Below are positions 8,744 to 16,962 of a stretch of 64,000 nucleotides of DNA, in pieces. Each line of letters opens with the position of its first letter. The first letter of the stretch is position 1. The position numbers and the translations under genes were made by a program. Under the pieces are notes generated by a model. It did no database searches. It was not told where the DNA came from and was given only the letters and a program-made list of their open reading frames with translations. This DNA is from Fimenecus sp052169395 (GTDB lineage: Bacteria > Bacillota > Clostridia > Oscillospirales > Acutalibacteraceae): the NCBI GenBank assembly GCA_052169395.1, contig JBQNCN010000001.1, positions 1-64,000 on the forward strand, written 5' to 3'.

Positions 8744-10650
8744 ATATTCTCCATAATTTTGTTATCGGTTTTTGGCAAACTTATAATTGCAGTTGTGCCA
8801 TAACCTTTTTTACTTTTAATATCAAGACGTGCATTAAGCATTTGGCGAAGTCTTTGTTTTGTTATTTCTATACCATAATGTGTTTTTCCATCTTTTTTAC
8901 AAATGGTATGGTCAAATCCAATACCGTTATCTTCGACTTTTACATAGTAGTTATTATTGTCTTCATAGGTGCTTATTTTAACTGTGCCGCCATCAAGCTT
9001 CTTGGTGATACCGTGTTTTATAGCATTTTCAACAAGTGGTTGAACGGAAAGTGTAGGTACTGAAAATGAAATGGAATTTATATCATATATAACAGTAAGT
9101 TTATCAGAAAATCTTAATTCTTCAATACTTGTATAATGTTTTATATGTTCAATCTCTTGCAAAATGTTGATTGGTGTTTTTTCTGAAAGACTGTCCATAT
9201 TACCTCTTAAATAAAGTGAAAAGTCTACCACCGCCTGTTCTGCCAATTTAGGATTTCTTTTAATTAGAGATTTTATCGTATTCAAAGCATTATAAAGAAA
9301 ATGCGGTTGTATTTGAGTAAGCATTATATCTTGTTTTGTCATGGCAAGTTCTGTTTTAAGTTTGCTTTTTTCAAGAGCGTCTTTATAATAAATAGCGGTA
9401 TCTCCAGCATATATATAAGAAATACCTAAAATAAATATAAATAGACATATTGAAAGGAATGATGATATTTTAAAATGAATAAGCCCGTAGGAATAAAAGG
9501 CATCTACCATAATTCCAAGAGAAATAACCGTATAGATAATAGTGTATGTTATTGAATATGGTTGTTTTTTCACTATTTTCTGACAAAGTTTATCAAGTGT
9601 ATATATATCGATCACAAAAGTTGACATTTGTAAAATTGCGAAAGAATATGAACTGTAAATAAATTTTGGAAAAAAATTTGAAAAAGTTATAATGGCAAGT
9701 ATAAAGGCTGAAAAAATTACAAGAGTGTTATCATATACTAAAAGTTTTTGAGAATCCCGTAAATACATAAGAGCGGCAAGTTTTGAAGCGTAGGTGAGTG
9801 CGAAAATGTATGCAGTAAGTTTTTCATAGCTTATAAATCCGAATAAAAACTGTGTATACATATAGCCTTCATTTGCTATTAGCAATCTTATAAAAAGGAT
9901 AAATGATAGAATTGGCAGCCAAATGGAAAATTGTTTTATTTTCCAGATTTGTTGCATAAAAATAAAAAGAATGCCCATGAAAAACAGTATTCCCGCAACA
10001 GCAAAACGGATAGCCGTCATGGCAATCGTATATGTTTTGTTATATGAGTCATTTACTAAGATAGGACACATATAAAGCCCGGAGAAATTTTCCGAAACAA
10101 TCTCTATAGTTAGGGTGTATTCCTTGTTTTTTTCAAAAGTAACAGGTTCTGCAATATATTCGGTTGTGGATTTTAGTTCCTTGGGATTTGTGGAAAAAAC
10201 GCCGCTTGTGGTAATAAGCCTTTCATCTAAATAAATTTTATAGCTTGCCGCTATGTTTGGAATATAAATAACAACGGGAGATGTTGCATTTATATTTTTT
10301 AAAGTACAGCGATAACTTGCAAAGCCTCCGGGTTGATATATATTTTCTTTGCCCTTTTTTATATCATACCAGGAAGATGGTACGGAAATTTGCGTTTGCA
10401 CCGGAGACGCTTTTATGTTATCATCAAAAAGTAAGGTTTTATAAAAGAAATCCCAAGTCCCATTCAGATAAATTGTTTTTTTATCGTCGGGGCTTGTGTT
10501 TTTAAAGTCAAATACGCTGTTAGATGATATCAATTCGTTTTTTTTATGTATATATTTATCTGATGATACTATTCCAAAGATTATAGTAAAAACACAGAGT
10601 AAAATTATTATAAGTTTTATATTTGATTTTTTTCTATCTGCGTTTTGCAT
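8740..10650 (-). CDS. Membrane sensor histidine kinase, 7TMR-DISM/LytS type
   Basis: 636 residues. TM helix at about 12-28. An extracytoplasmic jelly-roll-like domain (about 45-210, with LNGTWDFFYK, VPSSWY and YIPNIAASYKIYLDERL) resembles the sugar-binding domain of family 2 glycosidases and the 7TMR-DISMED2 sensor. Then come seven or so TM helices (about 215-415), a short coiled coil, the His_kinase dimerisation motif QIQPHFLYNALNTI with phospho-acceptor His450, the N box VENAIKHG (about 540) and the ATP lid DNGIGF (about 574). The ligand is unknown; a carbohydrate or cell-wall fragment is a reasonable guess from the jelly roll. ATG at 10650 follows AAGGAT. First gene of the kinase-regulator-fhs run. 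Confidence 0.9.
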   Translation of the reverse strand: MQNADRKKSNIKLIIILLCVFTIIFGIVSSDKYIHKKNELISSNSVFDFKNTSPDDKKTIYLNGTWDFFYKTLLFDDNIKASPVQTQISVPSSWYDIKKGKENIYQPGGFASYRCTLKNINATSPVVIYIPNIAASYKIYLDERLITTSGVFSTNPKELKSTTEYIAEPVTFEKNKEYTLTIEIVSENFSGLYMCPILVNDSYNKTYTIAMTAIRFAVAGILFFMGILFIFMQQIWKIKQFSIWLPILSFILFIRLLIANEGYMYTQFLFGFISYEKLTAYIFALTYASKLAALMYLRDSQKLLVYDNTLVIFSAFILAIITFSNFFPKFIYSSYSFAILQMSTFVIDIYTLDKLCQKIVKKQPYSITYTIIYTVISLGIMVDAFYSYGLIHFKISSFLSICLFIFILGISYIYAGDTAIYYKDALEKSKLKTELAMTKQDIMLTQIQPHFLYNALNTIKSLIKRNPKLAEQAVVDFSLYLRGNMDSLSEKTPINILQEIEHIKHYTSIEELRFSDKLTVIYDINSISFSVPTLSVQPLVENAIKHGITKKLDGGTVKISTYEDNNNYYVKVEDNGIGFDHTICKKDGKTHYGIEITKQRLRQMLNARLDIKSKKGYGTTAIISLPKTDNKIMENI

Positions 10651-10684
10651 ATGAAATCCTTATTTTTTATCCTTTATATTTTAC

Positions 10685-10713
10685 ATTATAAACTATTGCA
10701 ATAATTTTTTAAA
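10685..10713 (-). promoter_or_regulatory. Probable promoter of the sensor kinase operon
   Basis: Minus-strand TATAAT (10685-10690) with TTTAAA 17 bases upstream (10708-10713). The -10 element is perfect and the -35 weak, which may mean dependence on an activator. It overlaps the divergent promoter of the transporter gene. Confidence 0.5.
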
Positions 10714-10724
10714 TGAATTATTAT
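10696..10724 (+). promoter_or_regulatory. Probable promoter of the ion transporter gene
   Basis: TTGCAA (10696-10701) and TATTAT (10719-10724) with a 17-base spacer, about 35 bases upstream of the ATG at 10760. It overlaps the divergent kinase promoter, so one regulator could control both. Confidence 0.55.
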
Positions 10725-10759
10725 TTGCATATTTGATTTTTATATTTTGGAGAGTAAAA

Positions 10760-12046
10760 ATGCCGATTAAAACTATTGCACTTATTCTTTTTATCTTTAT
10801 GTATGTATTGCTTTTAGCGTTTCCTAAAATTAGAACTTATGTTGCACTTGCTGTTGCGGCAATTTTTGTTGCAATAGGAGTTGTTCCGTTTAAAACAGCG
10901 GTATTTTCAATTGATTGGAATGTTATTATGATGATTGGCGGAACAATGGGTATTGTTTTTCTATTTATCGAATCTAAAATGCCGGCACTTTTGGCTGATA
11001 AGTTGATTGACAAAATGCCAAATGTAAAATGGGCAGTTGTAGCACTTTCTGTTTTTTCAGGTTTTGTTTCTGCATTTGTTGATAATGTTGCAACTGTTCT
11101 TATGGTAGTTCCCGTTGCATTCATTATTTCTAAAAAACTTAATATTTCACCTGTTCCGTCAGTAATTGCAATTGCTGTTTCGTCAAATCTTCAGGGTGCT
11201 GCAACACTTGTAGGAGATACTACTTCAATAATGCTTGGCGGTTATGCTGGTATGGATTTTAATGATTTTTTTGTATTTCATGGAAAAGCCTCTATATTTT
11301 GGGGTGTTGAGTTTGGAGCGTTGGCTTCCGTTCTTATTCTTCTTTGGATTTTTAGAAAAGATAATTCACCTGTGAAAATAGATGAATTTACTAAGGTAAA
11401 TGATTATTTTCCATCGGTTATTATGGTTGGGGTAGTAGTTCTTCTTATTATAGCTTCATTCTTTAAAAATAAACCGTCGATTACTAATGGCTTAATTTGT
11501 GTAAGTCTTTTTGTTATAGGTCTTATTTATGAGACGATTAAAAATAAGGATAAAAAATTAGATTTGACCTTTAGAGCTTTTAAGGATATAGATTATATGA
11601 CTCTCGGACTTCTTGCAGGACTGTTTGTTGTTATTTCGGGAATTAAAGAAGTTGGAATAATAAATGATATAAGTAATCTCTTTATCAAAGTTGGAGGAAA
11701 TAATATATTCTTGATGTATTCTCTAATTGTTTGGGCGTCGGTTCTTATTTCAGCATTTATTGATAATATACCATATGTTGCGACAATGCTTCCTGTTGTA
11801 CAGGGCATAGCGATTGCAATGTCTGTAAATCCGATTTTGCTTTATTTTGGACTTTTAACAGGTGCTACACTTGGAGGAAATCTTTCACCTATAGGGGCAT
11901 CAGCGAATATAACGGCTATTGGAATGCTTCGCAAAAATGGGCATGATGTAAAAACAAAAGACTTTATGAAAATAGGAGTTCCTTTTACGCTTTCAGCGGT
12001 TTTTGTAGGATATATTTTTGTATGGTTTGTATGGAATAAGGCATAA
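10760..12046 (+). CDS. ArsB/NhaD (ion transporter superfamily) membrane protein
   Basis: 428 residues, about 11-12 TM helices. Two halves carry related motifs, as expected for the inverted-repeat IT superfamily: SAFVDNVATVLMVVPVA in the first and SAFIDNIPYVATMLPVV in the second, each followed by a hairpin region with SSNLQGAATLVGDTTS or GGNLSPIGASANI. Family members move arsenite, Na+/H+, or di- and tricarboxylates; the sequence does not tell which. Start chosen at 10760 because GGAGAG lies nine bases before it; an in-frame codon at 10733 has no site. No arsR or arsC is nearby, so an arsenite role has no support from context. Confidence 0.88.
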   Translation: MPIKTIALILFIFMYVLLLAFPKIRTYVALAVAAIFVAIGVVPFKTAVFSIDWNVIMMIGGTMGIVFLFIESKMPALLADKLIDKMPNVKWAVVALSVFSGFVSAFVDNVATVLMVVPVAFIISKKLNISPVPSVIAIAVSSNLQGAATLVGDTTSIMLGGYAGMDFNDFFVFHGKASIFWGVEFGALASVLILLWIFRKDNSPVKIDEFTKVNDYFPSVIMVGVVVLLIIASFFKNKPSITNGLICVSLFVIGLIYETIKNKDKKLDLTFRAFKDIDYMTLGLLAGLFVVISGIKEVGIINDISNLFIKVGGNNIFLMYSLIVWASVLISAFIDNIPYVATMLPVVQGIAIAMSVNPILLYFGLLTGATLGGNLSPIGASANITAIGMLRKNGHDVKTKDFMKIGVPFTLSAVFVGYIFVWFVWNKA

Positions 12047-12051
12047 GATTT

Positions 12052-12087
12052 AAAAACAGAGGCTTTTAAAAAGCCTCTGTTTTTTTG
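12052..12087. terminator. Bidirectional terminator between convergent genes
   Basis: A stem of about 15 bp (AAAAACAGAGGCTTT / AAAGCCTCTGTTTTT) with A and T tracts on both sides. The right arm contains the last codons of the minus-strand nuclease gene (Thr-Glu-Ala-Phe-stop), so the nuclease C-terminus is written in terminator sequence. Confidence 0.88.
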
Positions 12088-12824
12088 CTGTTTCCATTTT
12101 TATAGTCAATTGTTATATTCGGCTGAACATTGTAACAATATACACAAAACTCAATTCCGTTTCCGTTATCTTCAACCGATTTTGCTTCCATTAATACACC
12201 GTTTGCAACCAAATTATCATCTTTAAAAATTGGTGTTATTCTATAAAGGATATGATTGTTGGTTTCCTTTATATAATCTGCAACCATATTTTCAAATGGC
12301 AGCATACCTTTTGTGTTTAAATATCTTGTTCCTGTAATTAAATTTTTATAGTTTGCGTTTTCTGCACTTAATTGCCAACCTATAAGGTGACAGCGGTTAT
12401 AAAGATATTTTCCATCTATATTATCATATTTTATTGTTTGCCATCCGCTGGGCTTAACATTTCCTATATTTCCACGCTTTTCTTTTGGCATTGTTTCTTT
12501 TGAAAGGCATGCATATGCTTTGCCGCAACGTCCTAAATAATCAAGTTCGGAATATTTTTCAAAAGTTTTAGTCTTTAAATCGGTATCGGAAAAATAGGGC
12601 TTATTATTATTTATTATTATATATGATTTGCCGCTGAATTCAGGAATATTATTTAAGTTTATGGAGTTTTCGTATTTTTTGGAGGTACTGTTTTTTGTAT
12701 TTTCAATGGGATTGGAATCTTTATTCATTAGTATTTTTCCATTGATAAATAAAAATACTAAAGTTAAGAATGTTGTTATAAAAATAATATATATATTTAT
12801 TTTTTTCTTTTTATTTTTATTCAT
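12066..12824 (-). CDS. Membrane-anchored DNA/RNA non-specific endonuclease
   Basis: 252 residues. A lysine-rich N-terminus and one TM helix (about 9-28) would hold the catalytic domain outside the membrane. The core has GRCGKAYACLS, RGNIGNVKPSGWQ, YNRCHLIGWQLSAENANYKN and LITGTRYLNTKGMLPFENM, the pattern I associate with the Endonuclea_NS_2 branch of beta-beta-alpha-metal nucleases; His in RCHLIG is the likely general base and Asn in the ENANYKN helix the likely metal ligand. Related enzymes degrade extracellular DNA or process it during uptake (EndA). No competence genes are in this window. It overlaps the upstream small gene by eight bases. Confidence 0.88.
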   Translation of the reverse strand: MNKNKKKKINIYIIFITTFLTLVFLFINGKILMNKDSNPIENTKNSTSKKYENSINLNNIPEFSGKSYIIINNNKPYFSDTDLKTKTFEKYSELDYLGRCGKAYACLSKETMPKEKRGNIGNVKPSGWQTIKYDNIDGKYLYNRCHLIGWQLSAENANYKNLITGTRYLNTKGMLPFENMVADYIKETNNHILYRITPIFKDDNLVANGVLMEAKSVEDNGNGIEFCVYCYNVQPNITIDYKNGNSKKTEAF

Positions 12825-13215
12825 TTATGTAAATCTCTCTTGTTATTTTTTCATGTGATTTACCTTTGAAATCAAATGTATCAATAAGTTTGAAATTTTT
12901 TAGATCAATATCAATTGTATTATCAAAAGGATAATCTCTGTTAAATTTATATAGAATTAGTTTTTTTGGAGATTTTAGATTTTTTGGAATTTCTCTTTCA
13001 CAAAAAACATAGTTGTCTTTTTGAAAATTTGTATTGTAAAGTTTAACAATTTCGATATTTTTATATTTGAAGAGCTTTTTAGAATATTCATCTAAATATA
13101 GTTTATTGTTTTGACAAAGTTTTGAAATGTTTTTAATTATTTCTTCATCTTTTGAAAGTCGTCTATTATTAAAAGAGAGACCCAAAGAGTTTTCTACGGT
13201 TAAAATTAATGTCAT
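12817..13215 (-). CDS. Small protein of unknown function, paired with the nuclease gene
   Basis: 132 residues, cytoplasmic by appearance (no signal or TM segment), rich in Lys, Asn and Asp. The opening MTLILTVENSLGLSFNNRRLSKDEEII recalls a small clostridial family with an FNxRRxSxD motif that is sometimes mislabelled ribonuclease Z; that link is from memory and weak. The C-terminal part alternates short beta-type strands. The gene overlaps the nuclease start by eight bases on the same strand, so the two are translated together. A role in regulating, protecting against or delivering the nuclease is possible but not shown. Confidence 0.7.
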   Translation of the reverse strand: MTLILTVENSLGLSFNNRRLSKDEEIIKNISKLCQNNKLYLDEYSKKLFKYKNIEIVKLYNTNFQKDNYVFCEREIPKNLKSPKKLILYKFNRDYPFDNTIDIDLKNFKLIDTFDFKGKSHEKITREIYINE

Positions 13216-13260
13216 ATAATCACCGTGTTTATTATATATAAGTAATTATAATTTTGCCAC

Positions 13261-13289
13261 TTGTATTTAAAAGCCGACTTTGTTATAAT
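13261..13289 (+). promoter_or_regulatory. Promoter of rpsB-tsf
   Basis: TTGTAT (13261-13266) and TATAAT (13284-13289), 17-base spacer. Predicted transcription start near 13296, giving an untranslated leader of roughly 87 bases before rpsB. Confidence 0.75.
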
Positions 13290-13315
13290 ACACGAAATTC
13301 ACACGCTTTAGGATT

Positions 13316-13376
13316 GTGATGACCTTGCGGCAAAGCCGTTCATCATTTTGAAAATTGCGGAGGATTAAAAAGGAGG
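13316..13376 (+). promoter_or_regulatory. Structured rpsB leader, candidate S2 autoregulatory site
   Basis: A two-part hairpin (TGATGA / TCATCA enclosing CGGC-AAA-GCCG, 13317-13345) is followed by two GGAGG Shine-Dalgarno cores at 13359 and 13372, 13 bases apart, before the ATG at 13383. rpsB is autoregulated by S2 in several bacteria through a leader structure. This particular fold has not been matched to a known S2 motif, so regulation is inference. Confidence 0.4.
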
Positions 13377-13382
13377 ACAATT

Positions 13383-14138
13383 ATGTCAGTAGTATCAATG
13401 AAACAGCTTCTTGAAGCCGGTGTACATTTTGGACATCAGACAAGACGCTGGAACCCTAAGATGAAGGAATACATTTTTGCGGAGCGTAACGGTATTCATA
13501 TCATCGATCTTCAAAAAACGGTAGGAATGATTGACGATGCTTATAATTATGTTAAGAGTATTGCCGATGAAAATGGAGAAATTCTTTTTGTAGGAACAAA
13601 AAGACAGGCACAAGATGCCGTTAAGGAAGAGGCTGCACGTTGTGAAATGCCATATGTTGATGCAAGATGGCTTGGCGGAATGCTTACAAACTTCTCAACA
13701 ATTAAAAATCGTATTAAGCGTCTTGAGCAGCTTGAAAAGATGAAAGAAGACGGAACTTTTGATATGCTTCCCAAAAAAGAAACTGCAAAGCTTGAGCTTG
13801 AAATTGAAAAGCTTGATAAGTTTCTCGGCGGAATCAGAAATATGAGAAGAATTCCCAAGGCGATGTTTATTGTTGATCCGAAGAGAGAAAGAATTGCCGT
13901 AAGCGAAGCAAAAAAACTTAATATTCCGATTGTAGCTATTACAGATACAAACTGCGATCCGGATGAGGTTGATTATATAATTCCCGGCAATGATGATGCT
14001 ATAAGAGCAATTAAGCTTATTGCACATGCTATGAGCGATGCGGTTCTTGAGGCAAAGCAGGGAGAACAGGTTTTGACTGAGGTTCAGTCTGAATCTTCAG
14101 AAGAGACTGAAGAAGCTCCTGCTATAGTAGAAGAATAA
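13383..14138 (+). CDS. rpsB: 30S ribosomal protein S2
   Basis: 251 residues, the family length. Visible S2 signatures are LLEAGVHFGHQTRRWNPKM at the start and the PIVAITDTNCDPDEVDYIIPGNDDA stretch near residues 180-205. A coiled-coil insertion (about 105-150, rich in Lys and Glu) matches the protruding helices of S2. The tail after residue 230 is acidic (QSESSEETEEAPAIVEE), a common variable end. First gene of the usual rpsB-tsf pair, 15 bases before tsf. Confidence 0.98.
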   Translation: MSVVSMKQLLEAGVHFGHQTRRWNPKMKEYIFAERNGIHIIDLQKTVGMIDDAYNYVKSIADENGEILFVGTKRQAQDAVKEEAARCEMPYVDARWLGGMLTNFSTIKNRIKRLEQLEKMKEDGTFDMLPKKETAKLELEIEKLDKFLGGIRNMRRIPKAMFIVDPKRERIAVSEAKKLNIPIVAITDTNCDPDEVDYIIPGNDDAIRAIKLIAHAMSDAVLEAKQGEQVLTEVQSESSEETEEAPAIVEE

Positions 14139-14153
14139 GAGAGGATTATATAA

Positions 14154-15074
14154 ATGGCGATTACAGCTAAGGATGTTAAAGATTTAAGAGAAAAAACAGG
14201 CGTTGGAATGATGAAGTGCAAAGAAGCACTTATCGAAGCTGACGGTGATATGGAGAAGGCTATTGATTATCTTAGAGAAAAAGGTCTTGCAGCCGCATCC
14301 AAAAAATCTTCAAGAGTTGCTGCAGAGGGTGCAGTTGTTACATATCAGGCAAATGGAAAAAATGTTATTCTTGAAGTAAATTCAGAAACCGATTTCGTTG
14401 CAAAAAACGATAAGTTTATGGATTTTGTAAATAATCTTGCTAAAATGATTGCTGAAAAGACACCTACAGATGTCGAATCTCTTTTAAAACTTGAATATGA
14501 GGGAACAGGCAGAACGGTTGAAGATACAGTTCATGAATTGGTTCTTACCATAGGTGAGAATATTCAAATTCGTCGTTTTGATATTGTTGATGGACCTTGT
14601 GCAGCTTATATTCATGCAGGCGGTTCAATCGGTGTTCTTGTAAGTTTTGAAGTTTCTTCAGATATTGCGACAAGTGAAGATTTTGATATTTGCGGTAAGG
14701 ATGTTGCAATGCAGGTTGCAGCTATGCATCCGGCATATTTAAGTAGAGAAACAGTTCCTGCAGATGTTATTGAACATGAAAATTCAATTGTAAAAGCACA
14801 ACTTATGGAAGATCCTTCAATGGCAAATAAACCTGAAATGGTGCTTGAGAAAATTGCACAAGGCAAGCTTGTAAAATATTTCAAGGAAAATTGTCTTTTG
14901 GAACAGGCTTTTGTAAAGGACGATAAGCTTGATGTTAAACATTATATAGATAGTGTTTCCAAGAAACTTGGTGGAGAAATTAAGGCAACAGGATTTATTC
15001 GCTATGAAAGAGGCGAAGGAATTGAAAAAAAGCAAGATAACTTTGCGGAAGAAATTGCTAATATGGTAAAATAA
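14154..15074 (+). CDS. tsf: Elongation factor Ts
   Basis: Nucleotide exchange factor for EF-Tu. 306 residues: N-terminal UBA-like domain (about 1-55, with LREKTGVGMMKCKEAL), then the two EF-Tu-binding core subdomains, with the conserved VNSETDFVAKN near residue 77. The C-terminal portion ending FAEEIANMVK is typical. GAGAGGA precedes the ATG. Followed at once by a strong terminator, so rpsB-tsf is a two-gene unit. Confidence 0.98.
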   Translation: MAITAKDVKDLREKTGVGMMKCKEALIEADGDMEKAIDYLREKGLAAASKKSSRVAAEGAVVTYQANGKNVILEVNSETDFVAKNDKFMDFVNNLAKMIAEKTPTDVESLLKLEYEGTGRTVEDTVHELVLTIGENIQIRRFDIVDGPCAAYIHAGGSIGVLVSFEVSSDIATSEDFDICGKDVAMQVAAMHPAYLSRETVPADVIEHENSIVKAQLMEDPSMANKPEMVLEKIAQGKLVKYFKENCLLEQAFVKDDKLDVKHYIDSVSKKLGGEIKATGFIRYERGEGIEKKQDNFAEEIANMVK

Positions 15075-15075
15075 A

Positions 15076-15104
15076 AAAAATCGGGCTAAAAGCCCGATTT
15101 TTTT
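15076..15104 (+). terminator. Terminator of rpsB-tsf
   Basis: Stem ATCGGGCT / AGCCCGAT, loop AAA, followed by seven T residues; flanking A and T tracts extend the stem. It begins within two bases of the tsf stop codon. Confidence 0.92.
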
Positions 15105-15178
15105 GCGCAAATTTATATATTGGGGAGAGTTAATTTGAGGAATTGGAATAATATTAAAAATAAAAAATTTACTATAAA

Positions 15179-15207
15179 TAAAAAAGACTTTCCTATTCAG
15201 AAAGTCT
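15179..15207 (-). terminator. Terminator of the tRNA-Leu gene
   Basis: Minus-strand stem AAGACTTTC / GAAAGTCTT with a T tract, starting directly at the CCA end of the tRNA. Confidence 0.85.
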
Positions 15208-15291
15208 TGGTGCGAGAAGTGGGACTTGAACCCACACGGGATAACCACACGCCCCTCAAACGTGCGCGTCTGCCGATTCCGCCATTCTCGC
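15208..15291 (-). tRNA. tRNA-Leu, anticodon GAG
   Basis: The acceptor stem GCGAGAA/TTCTCGC with encoded CCA closes the molecule. The anticodon arm CACGT-TTGAGGG-GCGTG gives anticodon GAG (reads CUC/CUU). A long variable arm (class II) precedes the TTCAAGT T-loop. It is a single-gene unit with its own promoter and terminator. Confidence 0.95.
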
Positions 15292-15309
15292 TCGCCTTAC
15301 AGCCTCAAT

Positions 15310-15338
15310 AGAATACCACTAATTATACTTTTTGTCAA
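15310..15338 (-). promoter_or_regulatory. Promoter of tRNA-Leu
   Basis: Minus-strand TTGACA (15333-15338), 17-base spacer, TATTCT (15310-15315), about 20 bases before the tRNA 5' end. Confidence 0.85.
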
Positions 15339-15418
15339 CTTAATTTTTATTTTTTTTTAATTCTGTTTATCCACTAAAAAAGATTGATTTATTAAGCTTT
15401 TTTTCGTGATAAGGTTCA

Positions 15419-15447
15419 TTGACAGAAAGAGATATTTGTTGTTAAAT
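15419..15447 (+). promoter_or_regulatory. Promoter of uraA-plsY
   Basis: Perfect -35 TTGACA (15419-15424) with a weak -10 TTAAAT (15442-15447), spacer 17. The leader is only about 20 bases, too short for a PyrR-type attenuator, so no pyrimidine-responsive RNA is visible. Confidence 0.6.
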
Positions 15448-15474
15448 TATATTTAAAATATTTAGGGGGACACT

Positions 15475-16962
15475 ATGTCTAAAAAGAAAAAAGATTTCAA
15501 ATTAGGCTCTGTCGGAATTTATGACGTAAGAGAGCTCGGATATGGCAAAATGCTTATTTTGGGACTTCAGCATACATTTGCTATGTTTGGCGCAACTGTT
15601 CTTGTGCCATTACTTACAGGTCTTAATATGCAGACAACTCTTTTAATGGCAGGGCTTGGAACCTTGCTTTTTCATCTTATCACAGGATTTAAGGTGCCGA
15701 TTTTCTTGGGATCTTCTTTTGCCTTTTTAGGTGGATATGCAGCGATTACAGCTTTGGGCCCTGATTATGGTATGACGGCGAAGCAAATGCTTCCTTATGC
15801 AAGCGTAGGAGTTATGGCTGCAGGACTTATGTATTTGCTCCTTGCTTCATTTTTTGCACTGTTTCCTGTAAATAAAGTGATGAAATTTTTCCCTCCAGTT
15901 GTTACAGGACCAATGGTAATTGCAATCGGATTAAGTCTTGCGGGTTCCGCAGTTTCAAACTGTAAAACGAATTGGCTTATTGCTGTTATAGCTCTTTTTA
16001 CCGTAATTCTTTTTAATATCTGGGGAAGGGGAATGGCAAAAATTATTCCTATTCTCTTAGGTGTGATAGTATCTGTCGGTGTTGCAATTATACTTGCACT
16101 AACATTTGGCAAGCCTGTTATGCTTGAGGACGGAATGGAATATATAGCATTAAACGGTTCACCTAATTTACTTTTATTTTCAACAGCTAAGATTGCAGCG
16201 TTAAAAGACGCAGCATGGATTGGACTTCCTGTATTTAAAGATCAGTTTGCTTTTGGGTCAAATATTTCAAATAAATCACTGGTTATTACTTCTGTAATTG
16301 CAATTGTTCCTATTGCTTTTGCTTCTATGATGGAGCATATAGGTGATATTTCAGCTGTATCTGCAACAACAGAGAAAAATTTCCTTGCAAATCCGGGACT
16401 TAAAAGAACTCTTGTAGGTGATGGAATAGCAACCTCTCTTTCAGCGATTTTCGGTGGACCGGCAAATACTACATACGGTGAAAATACAGGCGTTCTTGCA
16501 CTTACCAAGGTTTATGATCCGAGAGTTGTAAGGATTGCAGCTTGCTTTGCTATTATACTGTCGTTCAGCCCTAAGATTGCGGCAGCTATAAATCTTTTGC
16601 CTACAGCGGTTATAGGTGGAGTGTCGTTCATTCTTTATGGTATGATCTCAGGCGTAGGAGTAAGAAACATGGTTGAAAATAAAATAGATCTTACAAAGTC
16701 AAGAAATCTTATTATAACTGCAGTAATTCTTGTTGCGGCACTTGGCATTCCGTCAATTGACTTTAGTGTAGGTAAATATTCAATCAGCCTTACAGGACTT
16801 GCAGTTGCAGCTATTGTCGGTATATTTTTAAATGCAATAATACCCGGTAATGATTATGAATTTGTTTCCACTGAATATGAAAGTGGAAAATATGATGATG
16901 ATGAAGAAATAAATGTTAAAGCTGCAAAAAAACATCATAAGGAAGAAATACAAGAAAAATAA
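15475..16962 (+). CDS. uraA: Uracil permease, NCS2 (UraA) family
   Basis: 495 residues, about 14 TM helices. The NCS2 signature GGPANTTYGENTGVLALTK (about residue 325) carries the TTYGEN variant typical of uracil rather than purine carriers; Glu in FASMMEHIGDISAVS matches the substrate-binding helix 8 glutamate. Imports uracil by proton symport; upp (45.7 kb) would convert it to UMP. The C-terminal tail is highly charged (SGKYDDDEEINVKAAKKHHKEE). AGGGGG precedes the ATG. Its stop overlaps the plsY start as TAATG. Confidence 0.92.
   Translation: MSKKKKDFKLGSVGIYDVRELGYGKMLILGLQHTFAMFGATVLVPLLTGLNMQTTLLMAGLGTLLFHLITGFKVPIFLGSSFAFLGGYAAITALGPDYGMTAKQMLPYASVGVMAAGLMYLLLASFFALFPVNKVMKFFPPVVTGPMVIAIGLSLAGSAVSNCKTNWLIAVIALFTVILFNIWGRGMAKIIPILLGVIVSVGVAIILALTFGKPVMLEDGMEYIALNGSPNLLLFSTAKIAALKDAAWIGLPVFKDQFAFGSNISNKSLVITSVIAIVPIAFASMMEHIGDISAVSATTEKNFLANPGLKRTLVGDGIATSLSAIFGGPANTTYGENTGVLALTKVYDPRVVRIAACFAIILSFSPKIAAAINLLPTAVIGGVSFILYGMISGVGVRNMVENKIDLTKSRNLIITAVILVAALGIPSIDFSVGKYSISLTGLAVAAIVGIFLNAIIPGNDYEFVSTEYESGKYDDDEEINVKAAKKHHKEEIQEK

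Noticed and set aside
10760..12046. Arsenite exporter ArsB
   Set aside because: The fold and motifs fit the wider IT superfamily, but no arsR, arsC or arsA is nearby and the substrate cannot be read from the sequence, so the call was left general.
12817..13215. Toxin-immunity pair formed by the nuclease and its small neighbour
   Set aside because: The nuclease has an N-terminal membrane anchor and the neighbour looks cytoplasmic, with no delivery domain. The arrangement does not match known toxin systems.
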